A stretch of 47,416 nt of DNA from contig JAWUXM010000048.1 in NCBI GenBank assembly GCA_034111325.1, positions 1 to 47,416 of the forward strand. The letters are read 5' to 3'. The first letter of the stretch is position 1. Each line of letters opens with the position of its first letter. Both the position numbers and the translations under genes were made by a program. The notes beneath the pieces were generated by a model. The model did no database searches. It was not told the DNA's origin and worked only from the letters and a program-made list of their open reading frames with translations. This DNA comes from JAWUXM01 sp034111325 (GTDB lineage Bacteria > Pseudomonadota > Alphaproteobacteria > Rickettsiales > JABIRX01). This document shows positions 1-8,022 of this stretch, in pieces.

Positions 1-413
1 TAATAGTTAAAATCCGTTGATTTATCACCTGCCCACTTCCAGATCAAATCCGTTGTTGTGTGTAGTTGCAGCAAGGCAATGTCAGCATTGTTAGGGTGAG
101 CAAGGAATTTGAGCAATTGTTTGATCACTTGTTTGTCAGATTGGCGCAGGCGAATTATCACCGCTTGTTTGATGCGTTCACGGATTTTAAGCTCCGTAGG
201 GTCAATTTCTGCTAATTCAGCAAGCATCTCATTATTTTTCACTGCAAAATAATATTCCGCGAATGCCTTCTCACCACCAATTAGCGCCTCACCCGCATTC
301 TCATCCTCCGCAACTAAACGTGATGCATCCTGCATCGCCGCTAAACTCCAACCTTGCGTTTTTACATTTTCTAGAAACTGGGTAAATATTTTTTGTTTTA
401 GATCTTTTGTCAT
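1..413 (-). CDS. coq9: COQ9 family ubiquinone biosynthesis protein (3' end cut by window edge)
   Basis: The visible 137 residues read as the N-terminal two thirds of an alphaproteobacterial COQ9 protein. A helical N-terminus (Met-Thr-Lys-Asp-Leu) leads to a stretch with the family's KIRERIKQAVIIRLRQ helix and then LIWKWAGDKSTDFNY, the conserved Trp/Gly-Asp-x-Ser-x-Asp-Phe-Asn signature that ends just at the window edge. In mitochondria and alphaproteobacteria COQ9 is a lipid-binding TetR-like-fold protein that helps COQ7 hydroxylate ubiquinone precursors; that role is family knowledge. The gene is transcribed toward position 1, so its stop is outside the window. The ATG at 413 has no clear Shine-Dalgarno. 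It is divergent from the toxin-antitoxin pair. Confidence 0.85.
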   Translation of the reverse strand, partial: MTKDLKQKIFTQFLENVKTQGWSLAAMQDASRLVAEDENAGEALIGGEKAFAEYYFAVKNNEMLAELAEIDPTELKIRERIKQAVIIRLRQSDKQVIKQLLKFLAHPNNADIALLQLHTTTDLIWKWAGDKSTDFNY

Positions 414-477
414 GGCTTTATTGCTTTGATTACACCCCAATCTAGGAGTTTCTCTAATTTTGCCAAGTAGAAAGTTC

Positions 478-520
478 TTGACCTTGGATATGTAAATATG
501 TATATAATGCAATACATATT
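478..520 (+). promoter_or_regulatory. Promoter with overlapping operator for the toxin-antitoxin pair
   Basis: A TATAAT hexamer sits at 503-508 with TTGACC at 478-483 (19 nt spacer). The -10 lies inside a perfect 9-bp inverted repeat, AATATGTAT at 495-503 and ATACATATT at 512-520. Toxin-antitoxin operons of the ribbon-helix-helix type are normally autorepressed by antitoxin bound over the promoter, so this is the likely operator. AAGG at 529-532 could serve the antitoxin ATG at 539. Confidence 0.6.
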
Positions 521-538
521 AATTATCTAAGGTACGTT

Positions 539-817
539 ATGGGGCAAATTATAAAACGCGTAACAATTGACTTCCCTGCTGAATTATACAAAGCAATTAA
601 AATGGTCTCCGCAATGAAGGACTCTACAATTAAGAGTTTTGTAATTGATGCAGTAAAAACTAAGTTAGCAAAAAATGGCAGAACGCCTAATGAGGCAACT
701 AAGAAGGCACTCAGCCAATCTTTAAAAGATGAATCTACAGGTAAACTTACTGCATTTTCTGACGTTGAAGACCTCTTTCGCCATATAGATAAAATTTCTG
801 ACGATGCTCAAAATTAG
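539..817 (+). CDS. RelB/DinJ-type antitoxin
   Basis: A 92-residue protein with an N-terminal ribbon-helix-helix pattern (beta strand KRVTIDFPAELYKAIKMVSA, then a helix through SFVIDAVKTKL) and a hydrophilic C-terminal tail that would wrap the toxin. The next gene, a YafQ-like toxin, overlaps it by 14 nt, the usual arrangement for type II pairs and a strong contextual argument. It should neutralise the toxin and repress the palindromic promoter at 495-520. It has no close resemblance to a named antitoxin that I can recall, so the subtype is open. Confidence 0.75.
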   Translation: MGQIIKRVTIDFPAELYKAIKMVSAMKDSTIKSFVIDAVKTKLAKNGRTPNEATKKALSQSLKDESTGKLTAFSDVEDLFRHIDKISDDAQN

Positions 818-1073
818 ATCCACTAAAAAATTTGATAAGGATTTAAGAACTTCTTTTAAACGCGGGAAGAGCCCTACAAAGCTAAAAGCCATCATATCCC
901 TACTTGCTAAGCAACAAGAACTTCCAGCAAAAAACAAAGATCATAACTTAAAAGGAAATTACATTGGCACCAGAGAATGTCATATTGAACCTGACTGGCT
1001 TTTAATTTACAGGGTGTCAAACGAGTTATTGATATTAGAAAGAATCGGCACCCATTCTGACTTATTTAGATAA
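804..1073 (+). CDS. YafQ/RelE-superfamily mRNA interferase toxin
   Basis: 89 residues, the length of YafQ. The C-terminal half carries the YafQ pattern DHNLKGNYIGTRECHIEPDW then LLIYR and a terminal GTHSDLF. The residues needed in E. coli YafQ for ribosome-dependent mRNA cleavage have counterparts: His47, His60, Asp64, His84 and Phe88, so the toxin looks intact. It overlaps the antitoxin by 14 nt, implying translational coupling. The pair lies where atpD would follow atpG in a standard operon, though on the opposite strand. Transcription converges on atpG, with repeats in between. Confidence 0.88.
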   Translation: MLKIRSTKKFDKDLRTSFKRGKSPTKLKAIISLLAKQQELPAKNKDHNLKGNYIGTRECHIEPDWLLIYRVSNELLILERIGTHSDLFR

Positions 1074-1167
1074 GCATTGGTACTCCCTAAATGCGCTGAT
1101 GGCTAGACAGATGTGACAAATCAATTTAGCACGACGATTTTATCCTACTTCTCCATAGTCATAGCCT

Positions 1168-1247
1168 GAATCCGCAGGATTCTAAGGGTATCCAGGAGCA
1201 AAGGGCGGCTAATTGCATGTGGCTGTGGATTCCTGCCTGCGCAGGAA
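1168..1247. repeat. Two small palindromes between the toxin and atpG
   Basis: GAATCC-gca-GGATTC at 1168-1182 and TTCCTGC-ctgc-GCAGGAA at 1230-1247, the latter followed by TGACG. The second is the core of a palindrome class common in alphaproteobacterial and rickettsial intergenic DNA. No coding potential is visible in 1074-1328. Confidence 0.6.
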
Positions 1248-1282
1248 TGACGAATAAAATCAAAGGGTGGTTTGTGCGGAAT

Positions 1283-1330
1283 AAATCTGAGGATTTTGTA
1301 ATTGACCCTATGGAAGAAATCTGAGGATTT
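1283..1330. repeat. Two end fragments of family A repeat, abutting the atpG stop
   Basis: AAATCTGAGGATTT occurs at 1283-1296 and again at 1317-1330. Each is itself a small hairpin (AAATC-ctga-GGATTT type). The second overlaps the atpG TAA (1329-1331), so the gene ends within the repeat edge. The same motif starts half copies at 11480 and 38280. Confidence 0.65.
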
Positions 1331-2201
1331 ACATACTCTCGACGGCGGAGATTATTTCAATTAGCTCAGTTGTGATTTTTGCCTGTCTAGTTCTGTTATA
1401 AAGAACTTTAAGATTTTTAGTAAGCTCTTCACTGTTTTTCACTGCATTATCCATCGCTGTCATCCTAGCTCCTTGCTCACTTGCATAAGTTTCCAACACT
1501 GCATGTTGAATTTGCGCCGCGATGTTGGCGGGTAATAATTTATCCAAACATTTTTCTTTGCTTGGCTCATATTCAATTTCAGTTTGCGTAGATACAGAAG
1601 CCTCAAACTCTAAAGGAATGATTTTCTTATCACCAACTTCTTGCGACATTGCAGTTATAAATTTTGCGTAGATAAGGTGGCATTCATCAAAGCCACCATT
1701 TTCAAATAGATCAATGATTTCAGCCGTGATTCCGTCAATCTCTGTATTTGAAATTGGACGAGAACTAAAGCCTTCACGATAATTAAGGATATTTTCTTTA
1801 CAGTGATTTTCCAACTGTTCAAAACCCTTCTTACCTATTGCGATAATTTTGAGTTGTTTTCCTTCGGCAATTTTTGCAGCAACTTGCTTTTTAACATATT
1901 TGACTATGTTGCTGTTTAAACCTCCGCATAAGCCACGGTCACTAGTTATTACTATATAGAGAATAGTATCTTGCTTGCCTGAACCATGAAGTAGTGATTT
2001 TTCATTGATCAATTCGCCGGCCGAACTGCTAGCAATGTTGGTGACCATATCCCATAATTTAGCAGTATATGGGCGATTATTCTCCGCTGCTTCACGCGCC
2101 TTACGCAGTTTAGAAGCCGAGACCATTTTCATGGCCTGCGTTATCTTCTTGGTCTTGGCTATACTGCCAATTCTGAGTTTAAGGGTTTTTAGATCAGCCA
2201 T
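1329..2201 (-). CDS. atpG: ATP synthase F1 gamma subunit
   Basis: 290 residues, full length for bacterial gamma. It forms the rotating central stalk that couples proton flow to catalysis in the alpha3beta3 head. The N-terminal helix MADLKTLKLRIGSIAKTKKI followed by TQAMKMVSASKLRKA, the internal ITSDRGLCGGLNSN segment, and the C-terminal RQAKITTELIEIISA helix are family hallmarks. The start lies 4 nt after the atpA stop. Normally atpD and atpC follow gamma; here the operon ends at a palindromic repeat, so beta and epsilon must lie elsewhere. Confidence 0.97.
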   Translation of the reverse strand: MADLKTLKLRIGSIAKTKKITQAMKMVSASKLRKAREAAENNRPYTAKLWDMVTNIASSSAGELINEKSLLHGSGKQDTILYIVITSDRGLCGGLNSNIVKYVKKQVAAKIAEGKQLKIIAIGKKGFEQLENHCKENILNYREGFSSRPISNTEIDGITAEIIDLFENGGFDECHLIYAKFITAMSQEVGDKKIIPLEFEASVSTQTEIEYEPSKEKCLDKLLPANIAAQIQHAVLETYASEQGARMTAMDNAVKNSEELTKNLKVLYNRTRQAKITTELIEIISAVESM

Positions 2202-2205
2202 CTAT

Positions 2206-3735
2206 CTATTCAAACGTTATAGTAAAGTCAGTAATGATCTTCTTCAATCTCTCTTCAAGTGGATCAGTTAACTTTTGCTCTTTCTTGATAGCAGGCAAAA
2301 AGTCACTATGTACAAGTTTGATATGAGATAAAATCTCTGTTTCAAACCTTGTTACTTTTTCAACAGGGATTTTAGCAAGATAACCTTTCACACCGATATA
2401 AATCGACACGACTTGTTCTTCAACTTGCAAAGGTGTATATTGTGGCTGTTTTAGGAGCTCAGTTAATTTACGGCCTTTATCAAGCAAGTTACGGGTAGAC
2501 TCATCTAAATCAGAACCAAATTGGGCAAAAGCTTCCATTTCACGATATTGTGCGAGCTCAAGCTTAATCGAGCCAGCGACTTGTTTCATCGCTTTAATTT
2601 GCGCAGCTGAACCGACACGAGAAACTGATAAACCAACATTGAGCGCTGGACGAATACCTTTATAGAATAATTCTGCTTCAAGGAAGATCTGTCCGTCAGT
2701 AATTGAAATCACGTTTGTAGGGATATAAGCAGAAACGTCACCAGCCTGAGTTTCAATAACTGGTAATGCAGTTAGTGAGCCAGCGCCTTTTTCATCAGAC
2801 ATTTTAGCGGCACGTTCAAGCAAGCGAGAATGTAAATAGAATACGTCACCCGGATATGCTTCACGCCCTGGAGGACGACGAAGTAACAATGACATTTGAC
2901 GATAAGCAACCGCATGTTTACTTAAATCATCATAAGCAATCAGCGCATGTTTACCATTGTCTCTGAAATACTCACCCATTGCACAACCAGTATATGGCGC
3001 TAGAAATTGCATAGGCGCAGGCTCAGAAGCAGTGGCGGCAACAACGATTGAATATTTCATCGCACCAGATTCTTCTAGCTTTTTAACTATACGAGCAACT
3101 GTTGAGCGTTTTTGCCCAATTGCAACATAGATGCAGTAGAGTTTTCCCTTATCATCACCAGCATCATGTGCAGGTTTTTGATTAATGAATGCGTCTATAA
3201 TAATTGCAGTTTTACCTGTTTGACGATCACCAATAATTAATTCTCTTTGCCCTCTTCCGATTGGAATCAAGCTGTCGATCGCTTTAATTCCTGTTTGCAC
3301 AGGCTCATGTACTGATTTACGATCAATAATTCCTGGAGCTTTAACTTCAACTCTTTGATATTTGACATTCTTTAACGGACCTTTACCGTCAATAGGATTA
3401 CCTAAACCATCAACCACGCGCCCAAGTAGACCTTCACCGCTTGGCACTTCCATGATTTTACCAGTTCTTTTGACAATGTCGCCTTCTCTAACTGCACGAT
3501 CATTACCAAAAATCACAATTCCGACTGAAGAAGATTCCAAATTTAGCGCCATGCCTTTTATGCCATTATCAAACTCGACCATTTCGCCAGCTTGGATGTC
3601 ATCTAAACCATAACAAACGGCAACTCCGTCACTTACAGAAACAACTTCTCCAACTTCTTTTAATTCAAAATCATTGGCAAAACCAGTGATTTGCTTTTTG
3701 ATAATATTTGAAACTTCTGCTGCTTTTAATTTCAT
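2206..3735 (-). CDS. atpA: ATP synthase F1 alpha subunit
   Basis: 509 residues, standard length. Alpha carries the non-catalytic nucleotide sites of the F1 head. The Walker A motif GDRQTGKTA lies near residue 170, and the family signature PAL-NVGLSVSRVGSAAQ lies in the C-terminal half. N-terminal beta-barrel, central nucleotide-binding and C-terminal helical domains are all present. It sits 10 nt after atpH and 4 nt before atpG, clearly one transcript. Nothing is missing. Confidence 0.98.
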   Translation of the reverse strand: MKLKAAEVSNIIKKQITGFANDFELKEVGEVVSVSDGVAVCYGLDDIQAGEMVEFDNGIKGMALNLESSSVGIVIFGNDRAVREGDIVKRTGKIMEVPSGEGLLGRVVDGLGNPIDGKGPLKNVKYQRVEVKAPGIIDRKSVHEPVQTGIKAIDSLIPIGRGQRELIIGDRQTGKTAIIIDAFINQKPAHDAGDDKGKLYCIYVAIGQKRSTVARIVKKLEESGAMKYSIVVAATASEPAPMQFLAPYTGCAMGEYFRDNGKHALIAYDDLSKHAVAYRQMSLLLRRPPGREAYPGDVFYLHSRLLERAAKMSDEKGAGSLTALPVIETQAGDVSAYIPTNVISITDGQIFLEAELFYKGIRPALNVGLSVSRVGSAAQIKAMKQVAGSIKLELAQYREMEAFAQFGSDLDESTRNLLDKGRKLTELLKQPQYTPLQVEEQVVSIYIGVKGYLAKIPVEKVTRFETEILSHIKLVHSDFLPAIKKEQKLTDPLEERLKKIITDFTITFE

Positions 3736-3745
3736 TGTTGTAGAA

Positions 3746-4315
3746 TTATAAAGTTAATAATATTTTTTTACTTTCTGCCTCCATGCGGTTTAACGCTGAA
3801 CGTATAGAACCATCTAGCATTTTTGAACCTACGAGGAAAGTTACCCCGCCGATAATCTCCTTATCAATCGTGCTTTTGATTTTGATATTTTTCTTGGTTG
3901 ATTTCTCAAAACTAGCAATGATTTCCTTCTCCTGTTTAGCTGAAATAGGAAAAGTTGAAGTTATATTAACCGTTGCTTCATTACGTTCAATTGCTAATAA
4001 ATTCAAGAATTCGTCGACAATTTCTGTCACGATATTTATGCGGGAATGGCTAGCTAATAATATTAGCAAATTGCTGCTGACTGAATTGAACTTCTCGGCC
4101 TTGCAAATTTCAGTAATAGCTCTTTGACGTTTGATTTTGTCAAAAACTGGGCTTGAACAAAAGCTCTCTAATTCTCTGTTTTCCTTCAAGCTAGTACGAA
4201 AATTAACTAAGTCCCCTTCAACGGCGCTAAGTGCTTTCTTTTCTTTAGCAGCTAAAAAAGCAGCCTTCGCATAGCGTTTAGCAATCTCGGCAATATCTTT
4301 AAAGGCAATTGGCAT
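3746..4315 (-). CDS. atpH: ATP synthase F1 delta subunit (OSCP)
   Basis: 189 residues from the ATG at 4315. Delta joins the F1 head to the peripheral stalk. The start IAKRYAKAAF is the family's N-terminal signature, and the C-terminal KIKSTIDKEIIGGVTFLVGS with the closing GSIRSALNRM is the second. The frame is open to 4399, but the upstream 28 residues do not resemble delta, and the true start is almost certainly the Met before PIAFKDIAEIAKRY. A GGAGG at about 4341-4345 is too far from this ATG to be convincing. First gene of the delta-alpha-gamma cluster. Confidence 0.93.
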   Translation of the reverse strand: MPIAFKDIAEIAKRYAKAAFLAAKEKKALSAVEGDLVNFRTSLKENRELESFCSSPVFDKIKRQRAITEICKAEKFNSVSSNLLILLASHSRINIVTEIVDEFLNLLAIERNEATVNITSTFPISAKQEKEIIASFEKSTKKNIKIKSTIDKEIIGGVTFLVGSKMLDGSIRSALNRMEAESKKILLTL

Positions 4316-4434
4316 GATAAATTTATTTTGACTTGAAACACCTCCGGAGGCTTTTATACTAAGGGGATATAGATTACAAGCCCAAAAGTTATTTGGCACA
4401 CTGGGGACTGTTTCAAGAACTATAGCGCGACCAC

Positions 4435-4457
4435 ATATCTTTTAGTAAAAAAGATAT
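4435..4457. terminator. AT-rich hairpin upstream of atpH
   Basis: A 9-bp perfect stem, ATATCTTTT at 4435-4443 and AAAAGATAT at 4449-4457, with a 5-nt loop. It lies between the membrane protein gene and atpH, both on the minus strand. It could attenuate read-through, but the stem is GC-poor. Confidence 0.35.
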
Positions 4458-4498
4458 AGTGACTTATTTACCCCTAGTGAAGATAAGCTCGGCACTCG

Positions 4499-5077
4499 CT
4501 AAAAAAGATCCGCAACGTCAATACCAAGCGTTGTAAGTAAGTGACGATAAATAAGAAACACCAACGCAAATAGCGCTGTAAATAAAATCACCCGATATTT
4601 AAAATTATGCTTATGGAATAATTTACGCTCTTTATGGCTTGCTACATCCATCAGCTCGTCGCCAAAATAAACTGATAGAAAAGTGCCTAAACAAGAAAGT
4701 AGAATAATCCCCCAATATGGATAAGGGTTAGTAAGAATTTGCTTAAAGAGCGAGGTTAGAAAAGTTCTCTCATATTGCTCAGCTGCAAATTGCAGAGCAA
4801 AAATATTAATAAGTATTGCTATTACCCAGACAAAAACTTCAGCAACAAACATCCGCACACCGAATAATAAACGCAGTGGGAAATCCAGCAAAAACCCAGC
4901 ATCGGCCACTGGCGTACATAGCACAAAAAAGCTCCAACTAAGCGCCGCTACCAAGAGCCCAGTGGAAAGATCAAACTTCAGCGCAAGATAAGTAAAATAG
5001 CCAAATACGATGCATAGAAGCAAGAGGAACTTAATGAATACTTGTTGCTTAGTTTTGTGTTTAAATAATTCTCTCAT
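4499..5077 (-). CDS. Conserved multi-pass membrane protein of unknown function
   Basis: 192 residues with about five hydrophobic segments: residues 14-33, 37-56, 75-97, 120-142 and 163-185. Distinctive conserved-looking stretches are SFFVLCTPVADAGFLLDFP, RMFVAEVFVWVIA and FGDELMDVASHKERK. The Asp/Glu/His-rich cytoplasmic loop after FGDELMD could be functional. I think similar proteins occur in other proteobacteria but I cannot attach a function. An AAGAGG ribosome site (5087-5092) lies 9 nt before the ATG, inside the 3' end of the methyltransferase gene, and the two genes are 6 nt apart, so they are probably co-transcribed. Confidence 0.8.
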   Translation of the reverse strand: MRELFKHKTKQQVFIKFLLLLCIVFGYFTYLALKFDLSTGLLVAALSWSFFVLCTPVADAGFLLDFPLRLLFGVRMFVAEVFVWVIAILINIFALQFAAEQYERTFLTSLFKQILTNPYPYWGIILLSCLGTFLSVYFGDELMDVASHKERKLFHKHNFKYRVILFTALFALVFLIYRHLLTTLGIDVADLF

Positions 5078-5083
5078 TGCATA

Positions 5084-6157
5084 CTACCTCTTGAAAATCC
5101 CAATAATTTCTAAATATTGATTCCAATAAAACTGATCAATCGCCACAGCAGATTCTAATTGATAACCGCCAGCAAGCAAAATTTTAGCATCACGCTGAAA
5201 CGTTATAGGGTTGCATGAAACCAAAATCACTTTTTTGACATTGCTTTGTGCAATTTTCTGCGCCTGACTTTTAGCACCAAGGCGTGGCGGATTAATTACA
5301 ATTGCATCAAATTTATTTAACTCTTCTACTGCTAGTGGGGTTTTGAATAAATCGCGCTGCTGCGCCGAAATTTTCTTATCAAACCCTGCACGCAAAGCTG
5401 CATTGTAAATCTCCATAACCATTTGCTTTTCACCTTCGTAAGCCGTAACGTTCTTATCTTGCGCTGCCAAAGGCAGGCTGTAAGTTCCGCAGCCGCTAAA
5501 TAGATCAACAATATTTTTCTCTGCTGCAACTTCCTGCAAAATAATTTGCGTAATCGCCTGCTCGCCTTTTTCCGTTGCTTGTAGGAAGCTGCCTATTGGC
5601 GGATTCACCGCAACATTCAAAAATTGCACAATCGCTTCACTATTTCCATAGATTGGTACTATCTCTTTTTCCTTAAGCGCTAAACGCACAATGTTATTTT
5701 CCTTGGCAAAATTGCTGATTTTTTGCTGATCACTATCTGTCAATTTCTCCCGCAGAATAAAACCTGCATCCAAACCATTTGCCATAATCGTTAGGCTTAG
5801 CTCTTTAATATTGCTTGGTTTTTTGAGCGTCTCTAACAATTCGCGCAGCTTTGGCAAAATCTTTACAAGTAGCGCATCACTCACTGGGCACATTTCTAAA
5901 TCAACCACATCATGAGTTTTCGCTTGATAGAAACCTATTTGCGCTTTGCCTTTTTGCATGGCTACTTTGAAAACAGCACGGCGACGACTTCCCTCCCCAA
6001 TTTTAATTAACGGCTTGATAAGCTCCGCACTCGCACCAAGCTCAGCTACAATATCCGATAATATCTTGCCCTTAAAATCATAATATTCTGCATCGCTGAG
6101 ATGCTGCAAACTACACCCTCCGCAAACGCCATAATGCCCACATGCTGCTTTTGTCAT
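5084..6157 (-). CDS. TrmA/RlmD-family SAM-dependent RNA (uracil-C5) methyltransferase
   Basis: 357 residues. N-terminal Cys6, Cys12, Cys15 and Cys90 match the 4Fe-4S ligands of RlmD (CGHYGVCGGCSLQH, then EMCPVSD). The methyltransferase domain has LFSGCGTYSLPLA as SAM motif I, INPPRLG as the DPPR-like loop, and VILVSCNPITFQRDA with the catalytic cysteine. These enzymes methylate uracil C5 in rRNA or tRNA. The N-terminal TRAM RNA-binding domain of E. coli RlmD is absent, which explains the shorter length and makes the target (U1939, U747 or tRNA U54) uncertain. The catalytic Asp of DPPR is Asn here. Confidence 0.88.
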   Translation of the reverse strand: MTKAACGHYGVCGGCSLQHLSDAEYYDFKGKILSDIVAELGASAELIKPLIKIGEGSRRRAVFKVAMQKGKAQIGFYQAKTHDVVDLEMCPVSDALLVKILPKLRELLETLKKPSNIKELSLTIMANGLDAGFILREKLTDSDQQKISNFAKENNIVRLALKEKEIVPIYGNSEAIVQFLNVAVNPPIGSFLQATEKGEQAITQIILQEVAAEKNIVDLFSGCGTYSLPLAAQDKNVTAYEGEKQMVMEIYNAALRAGFDKKISAQQRDLFKTPLAVEELNKFDAIVINPPRLGAKSQAQKIAQSNVKKVILVSCNPITFQRDAKILLAGGYQLESAVAIDQFYWNQYLEIIGIFKR

Positions 6158-6275
6158 ACTACTTAACTATTGGTTGATAGACGTTATTAATCTTCGGAGT
6201 TGATTTTAGCAACAATGCCGTTATTTTCTGCCCTCTGCAAAATAGATGCTGATACTATCTATTTATAGAAAAACC

Positions 6276-6363
6276 AAAATCTGTGGTTTTTGTGGTGATT
6301 TTTTGTGAATAAGCGAAACGAATAAAAGTTACTTGCGAAAAAGGATACAAAAAGACCAGATTT
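6276..6363. repeat. Family A palindromic repeat, shortened copy
   Basis: Starts AAAATCTGTGG and ends CCAGATTT, with the internal GCGAAACGAATAAAAGTTA segment shared with the copy at 30031. The ends are complementary. It stops immediately before the tRNA-Ser relic. The 6158-6275 stretch before it shows no gene. Confidence 0.65.
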
Positions 6364-6368
6364 AATGT

Positions 6369-6462
6369 GGACAGGTGGCCGAGTGGGCTTGCCCGTTAAG
6401 AAAACAACATGTTATGTTGTTTTTAGGAGCAAGCGGGAGGAATCTTTGATTCCGACCTGGTC
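6369..6462 (+). pseudogene. tRNA-Ser relic or chimera with an inserted hairpin
   Basis: GGACAGGTGGCCGAGTGG (6369-6386) is identical to the first 18 nt of the intact tRNA-Ser 205 nt downstream, with the preceding ATGT also shared. After it the sequence diverges: a perfect 10-bp hairpin (AAAACAACAT at 6401-6410, ATGTTGTTTT at 6414-6423), enclosed by GCTTGC/GCAAGC (6387-6392, 6429-6434), then GGAATC-ttt-GATTCC (6439-6453). CCTGGTC at 6456-6462 could pair imperfectly with GGACAGG. No anticodon arm or CCA end is present, so it is not a working serine tRNA. It could be a relic or a tRNA-like structured RNA. Confidence 0.55.
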
Positions 6463-6573
6463 ATGGAGCAAAAGCAGCGAGCTTTTTGCGACCAAAAATA
6501 AATCTTAAACCACACGGCTAAAAAGTTGTAAAGTTTAAGAAAAGAAGTAGAAGAGTATCAATTGTTAATATGT

Positions 6574-6663
6574 GGACAGGTGGCCGAGTGGTTTAAGGCA
6601 GCAGTCTTGAAAACTGCCGTGCGGGCAACCGTACCGTGGGTTCGAATCCTACCCTGTCCGCCA
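6574..6663 (+). tRNA. tRNA-Ser(UGA)
   Basis: A 90-nt class II tRNA with encoded CCA. Acceptor GGACAGG pairs with CCTGTCC, followed by discriminator G and CCA. The D arm has GCCGAGTGGTTTAAGGC, the anticodon stem-loop is GCAGT-CTTGAAA-ACTGC with anticodon TGA, a long variable arm (CGTGCGGGCAACCGTACC region) follows, and the T arm is GTGGGTTCGAATCCTAC. It reads UCN codons. No terminator is obvious after it. Confidence 0.96.
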
Positions 6664-7146
6664 GCTACACTTTGCGAACTTTCGCTACTCAGAAGTTCTA
6701 ACAACTACTCATATTTACTGACTAATAATCATAAGCCTTTTCTATCTGGTACTCAAATACTCTACTGATTACTAATTATTGCTATGGTGGAGATAGATTT
6801 TCTAGCTATTGCTCATAATGTCTAGATTAAAATATTGAATATTTTTAATGAGTTCGGAGATAATCATGGAAAGTAACGCTTCTAATCTTTAATATTGCTG
6901 GCTTTATTAAGGTGTATCCCAAGCGAAGAATTAGAGAACTTCTCGCTAATCTTCTGATCACTTTATATTAAGACAAAGTAGCCTATTCTTATTGAGAATC
7001 TCAATTCAAATGTTTTTGATAAAATTTAATTTAGTATATATATTTTCGATTTTTCTGCGAAGATTTTGTTTATAAATCTTGACCTTAAGAAGTCGTTTGT
7101 ATAATTTTTCGTACTTATATTAATAATAATGTATTTCCAAATAAAA
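6664..7146. other. Gap without recognisable gene
   Basis: 483 nt of AT-rich sequence between tRNA-Ser and the lipoprotein gene. I see no long open frame, RNA fold or repeat that I can support. TATATATTTTCG near 7036 might belong to a promoter. Confidence 0.4.
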
Positions 7147-7632
7147 ATGTCTAAATATCACACTGTTTACAGAAATATAATATCTATCGTTGTTATAGCT
7201 ATGGTTACAACTTCCTGCACTAGCAACTCTGGCAGATTCACCGCTTTGTCCACAAATAGTGTTCGAGGCTTAGAGCATGATGGTAAAAACAGAGAGAACA
7301 TTACTAGTGTTAAAGGCAGGAGTTGTGAAAATAGAATATACTTCACTAGGGCGGTAGCAGGAGTTTTTCTTATCTTCCCTTGGTTTATGAGGTCATTTGA
7401 CGTCGCGTGGGGGCAGAAGGAAAGAAAGCTAGAAGATGCTACGTACAAGGCAATTAAAAATGGTAAAGAGAAGGGGGTCTTTGATGGCGACTTGTTGATC
7501 GACGCCTCTGTTGAAGAATATACAATGATCATACCTTTGATTTATGGTAGGCTATGTACTTCAGTGGAAGGGGATGTCATTTCTTCTGGCACTAGAACCA
7601 AAGGATATTTAGAAAAAAAAGAAGGTCTTTAA
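7147..7632 (+). CDS. Small lipoprotein, TRL-like
   Basis: From the Met at 7147 the protein has 161 residues with a lipoprotein signal peptide: basic n-region (SKYHTVYRN), hydrophobic core IISIVVIAMV, and lipobox TTSC. An in-frame ATG at 7129 would spoil the n-region. The mature part has a G-x-SC element (KGRSCENRI), a helix ATYKAIKNGKEKG, an acidic DGDLLIDASVEEYT segment, and IPLIYGRLCTSVEGDV. The order KGxxC, then A-x2-A-x-KNGK, then a D-(A/V)-x-V strand resembles the TRL-like (tRNA-associated locus) lipoprotein family, and it lies next to a tRNA gene. Function unknown. A hydrophobic run, FTRAVAGVFLIFPWFM, could be a second membrane-interacting segment. Confidence 0.6.
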   Translation: MSKYHTVYRNIISIVVIAMVTTSCTSNSGRFTALSTNSVRGLEHDGKNRENITSVKGRSCENRIYFTRAVAGVFLIFPWFMRSFDVAWGQKERKLEDATYKAIKNGKEKGVFDGDLLIDASVEEYTMIIPLIYGRLCTSVEGDVISSGTRTKGYLEKKEGL

Positions 7633-8022
7633 ACTAAGAAGGGGTCACCTTATGAATTTATCCCTACTAGAGTGCTCCATGCAAGGATTATAAATCTTTT
7701 GGTTAATGCGATAGGTGCCAATACCAAGAGATGGCTCAATTTAGATGTCAAATAACACGCACTCAGATTGAGTATGATAATTTGTCATAAATTTTTTTGA
7801 TTAAATTTAATAGAAATATTTTATCTAAAAAAGTTCGCACAAAGGGTTGCGTCCACCGCCAACATTCCCCAGTTATAAAGTCAAGAAGAAGAGCGATAAC
7901 GACTCTTGATTTTATAATTTTGGAATGAAAGCTATACTGCTCCCCATTAAGGAATTAGATTTGCTAGAGGTAAATTTGATTGTTTATTGCTTTAGAGATT
8001 TATTAACTTAACTTAAGATTTA
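7633..8022. other. Gap without recognisable gene, one hairpin
   Basis: No open frame of note. A hairpin occurs at 7873-7917: TTATAAAGTCAAGA (7873-7886) with TCTTGATTTTATAA (7903-7916), stem 14 positions with one mismatch, 16-nt loop, ending in TTT. It could terminate transcription of the lipoprotein gene, though it lies 240 nt after the stop. Confidence 0.35.

Noticed and set aside
4316..4399. N-terminal extension of AtpH
   Set aside because: The added residues have no counterpart in delta subunits, and the family start matches Met at 4315.
6562..6768. 68-codon open frame across tRNA-Ser
   Set aside because: It reads through the tRNA (CGQVAEWFKAAV is the usual false peptide of serine tRNA genes).
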